Positions 35,002 to 35,486 of a stretch of DNA of 35,486 nt are shown here, in pieces; position 1 is the first letter of the stretch; every line of letters begins with the position of its first letter. The translations under genes and the position numbers were made by a program. Source of the DNA: Candidatus Blautia excrementipullorum (GTDB lineage: Bacteria > Bacillota > Clostridia > Lachnospirales > Lachnospiraceae); contig DWYN01000164.1 in NCBI GenBank assembly GCA_019118645.1, positions 1-35,486 of the forward strand, given 5' to 3'. The notes under the pieces were generated by a model. That model did not search any database. It was not told where the DNA came from and worked only from the letters and a program-made list of their open reading frames with translations.

Positions 35002-35331
35002 ATGAACGATGCCTTTGAACATGACATAGATAAAAAAGAATGTTCTGCCGTAGGCTGTCAGACTGTCGATGTCTGCATTCCTGTCACTGTCAAACCTTTC
35101 GGCAGCGTCGGAAATGTAAAAACGCATTGTGAAGGCAAGCCGGTCATCACTCACGGGTGCGGTCATTGTCCCGGAACCCCGAACGGCGTATGCGAATTTA
35201 CCATCAGCCAGAGACTGCAGGTTGAAGTTCCGGTTATTTTCGGAGCCAGAGCAGAAGTCGGAGATGCTCATGTTAACTGCGGCTATAAAAAACAGGAGGA
35301 GGCGCAGGCAAACGTCCAGACAGAAGAATAA
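35002..35331 (+). CDS. Small Cys-rich protein, possible spore-associated protein
   Basis: A 109-residue protein with eight Cys (14, 19, 25, 43, 53, 56, 64, 93) and no signal peptide or membrane segment. The blocks VDVCIPVTVKPFGSVGNVK and CEFTISQRLQVEVPVIFGA are of a kind that I recall from uncharacterised clostridial proteins; they suggest a beta-rich fold cross-linked by disulfides. It starts after AAAGGAG. A sigma-K-like promoter upstream hints at expression in the sporulating mother cell. Function is unknown. Confidence 0.75.
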   Translation: MNDAFEHDIDKKECSAVGCQTVDVCIPVTVKPFGSVGNVKTHCEGKPVITHGCGHCPGTPNGVCEFTISQRLQVEVPVIFGARAEVGDAHVNCGYKKQEEAQANVQTEE

Positions 35332-35360
35332 TGGAAAAGCCTGAAACTGAAAAGTAATGG

Positions 35361-35486
35361 TAGTGTAAAAAACTTTGTGGCTTTGGTAAAAAATGGCTCC
35401 TTTTTGGTAAGAATTACAGATATGACAATTCTTATCGAAAAGGAGTTTATTTATGGCAGTAGCAAAAGACCAAATCCGACAGATTA
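35361..35486 (+). mobile_element. Left end of an IS256-type insertion sequence (cut by window edge)
   Basis: The end lies about 30 bases after the Cys-rich gene. It begins near TAGTGTAAAAAACTTTGTGG and leads into a transposase start. A short AAGAATT / AATTCTT inverted repeat (35410-35434) precedes the ribosome site. The exact terminal repeat and target duplication cannot be checked because the right end is outside the window. Confidence 0.6.
35453..35486 (+). CDS. IS256-family transposase, first 11 codons
   Basis: Starts ATG after AAAAGGAG and reads MAVAKDQIRQI before the window ends. I recognise this as the start of a clostridial IS256-family (mutator-type) transposase. With so few residues the family call rests mostly on memory of that N-terminus. 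Confidence 0.6.
   Translation, partial: MAVAKDQIRQI

Noticed and set aside
1-35486. CRISPR arrays, tRNA or rRNA genes
   Set aside because: No regularly spaced repeats and no tRNA- or rRNA-like stretches were seen on reading either strand.

Overview
The window looks like a chromosomal segment of a Gram-positive anaerobe, most likely a Lachnospiraceae (Blautia-like) gut Firmicute. Reasons: strong AGGAGG-type ribosome sites, TTGACA/TATAAT promoters, a tgt-yajC pair of the Lachnospiraceae kind, a 1413-residue 2-hydroxyacyl-CoA dehydratase activase fusion, a small Cys-rich spore-type protein behind a sigma-K-like promoter, and a clostridial IS256-type element entering at the right edge. The genus is inference.

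Layout. 1-3400: housekeeping genes on the minus strand (ilvD 5' part, leuB, yajC, tgt). 3839-8080: the large activase fusion on the plus strand. 8188-22728: a sugar locus on the minus strand. It holds a HAD phosphatase with a frameshifted 3' end, a SorC-type regulator, a RhaSTPQ/Lsr-type ABC importer whose ATPase carries a premature TGA, and the operon PHP protein - rhamnulokinase - zinc alcohol dehydrogenase - CoA-acylating aldehyde dehydrogenase. A short L-rhamnose-isomerase-like TIM barrel and a Gfo/Idh oxidoreductase follow. 22948-34748: a second sugar locus with a lone BMC-H shell protein, zinc dehydrogenase, DeoC, TpiA, acetyltransferase, an HPr-like protein lacking the catalytic His, an RbsBCA importer, an FGGY kinase, a divergent SorC/DeoR regulator and an iron alcohol dehydrogenase. 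35002-35486: the Cys-rich protein and the start of the IS element.

How it may work. Two regulons can be read directly from repeated operators. Regulon 1 has a tandem 12-mer (GNAATWTATTTC) with an 18-bp period in front of the ABC importer, the PHP-rhaB-adh-aldh operon and the isomerase. Regulon 2 has paired CATATG-type sites in front of the kinase/Rbs operon, the tpiA-deoC-adh-BMC operon and the iron alcohol dehydrogenase. Two of its three promoters share exactly the same two-element spacing. In most cases the operator lies just downstream of the -10 box, which suggests repression.

Four enzymes from both regulons (DeoC, TpiA, zinc ADH, aldehyde dehydrogenase) start with a short amphipathic helix resembling a bacterial-microcompartment encapsulation peptide. 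The likely picture is a sugar-phosphate-utilising (SPU-like) microcompartment: DeoC releases acetaldehyde and glyceraldehyde-3-phosphate, TpiA handles the triose, and the dehydrogenases dispose of the aldehyde. No pentamer or trimer shell gene is visible here. Regulon 1 has an isomerase and a kinase but no recognisable aldolase; an uncharacterised PHP protein sits where one would be expected.
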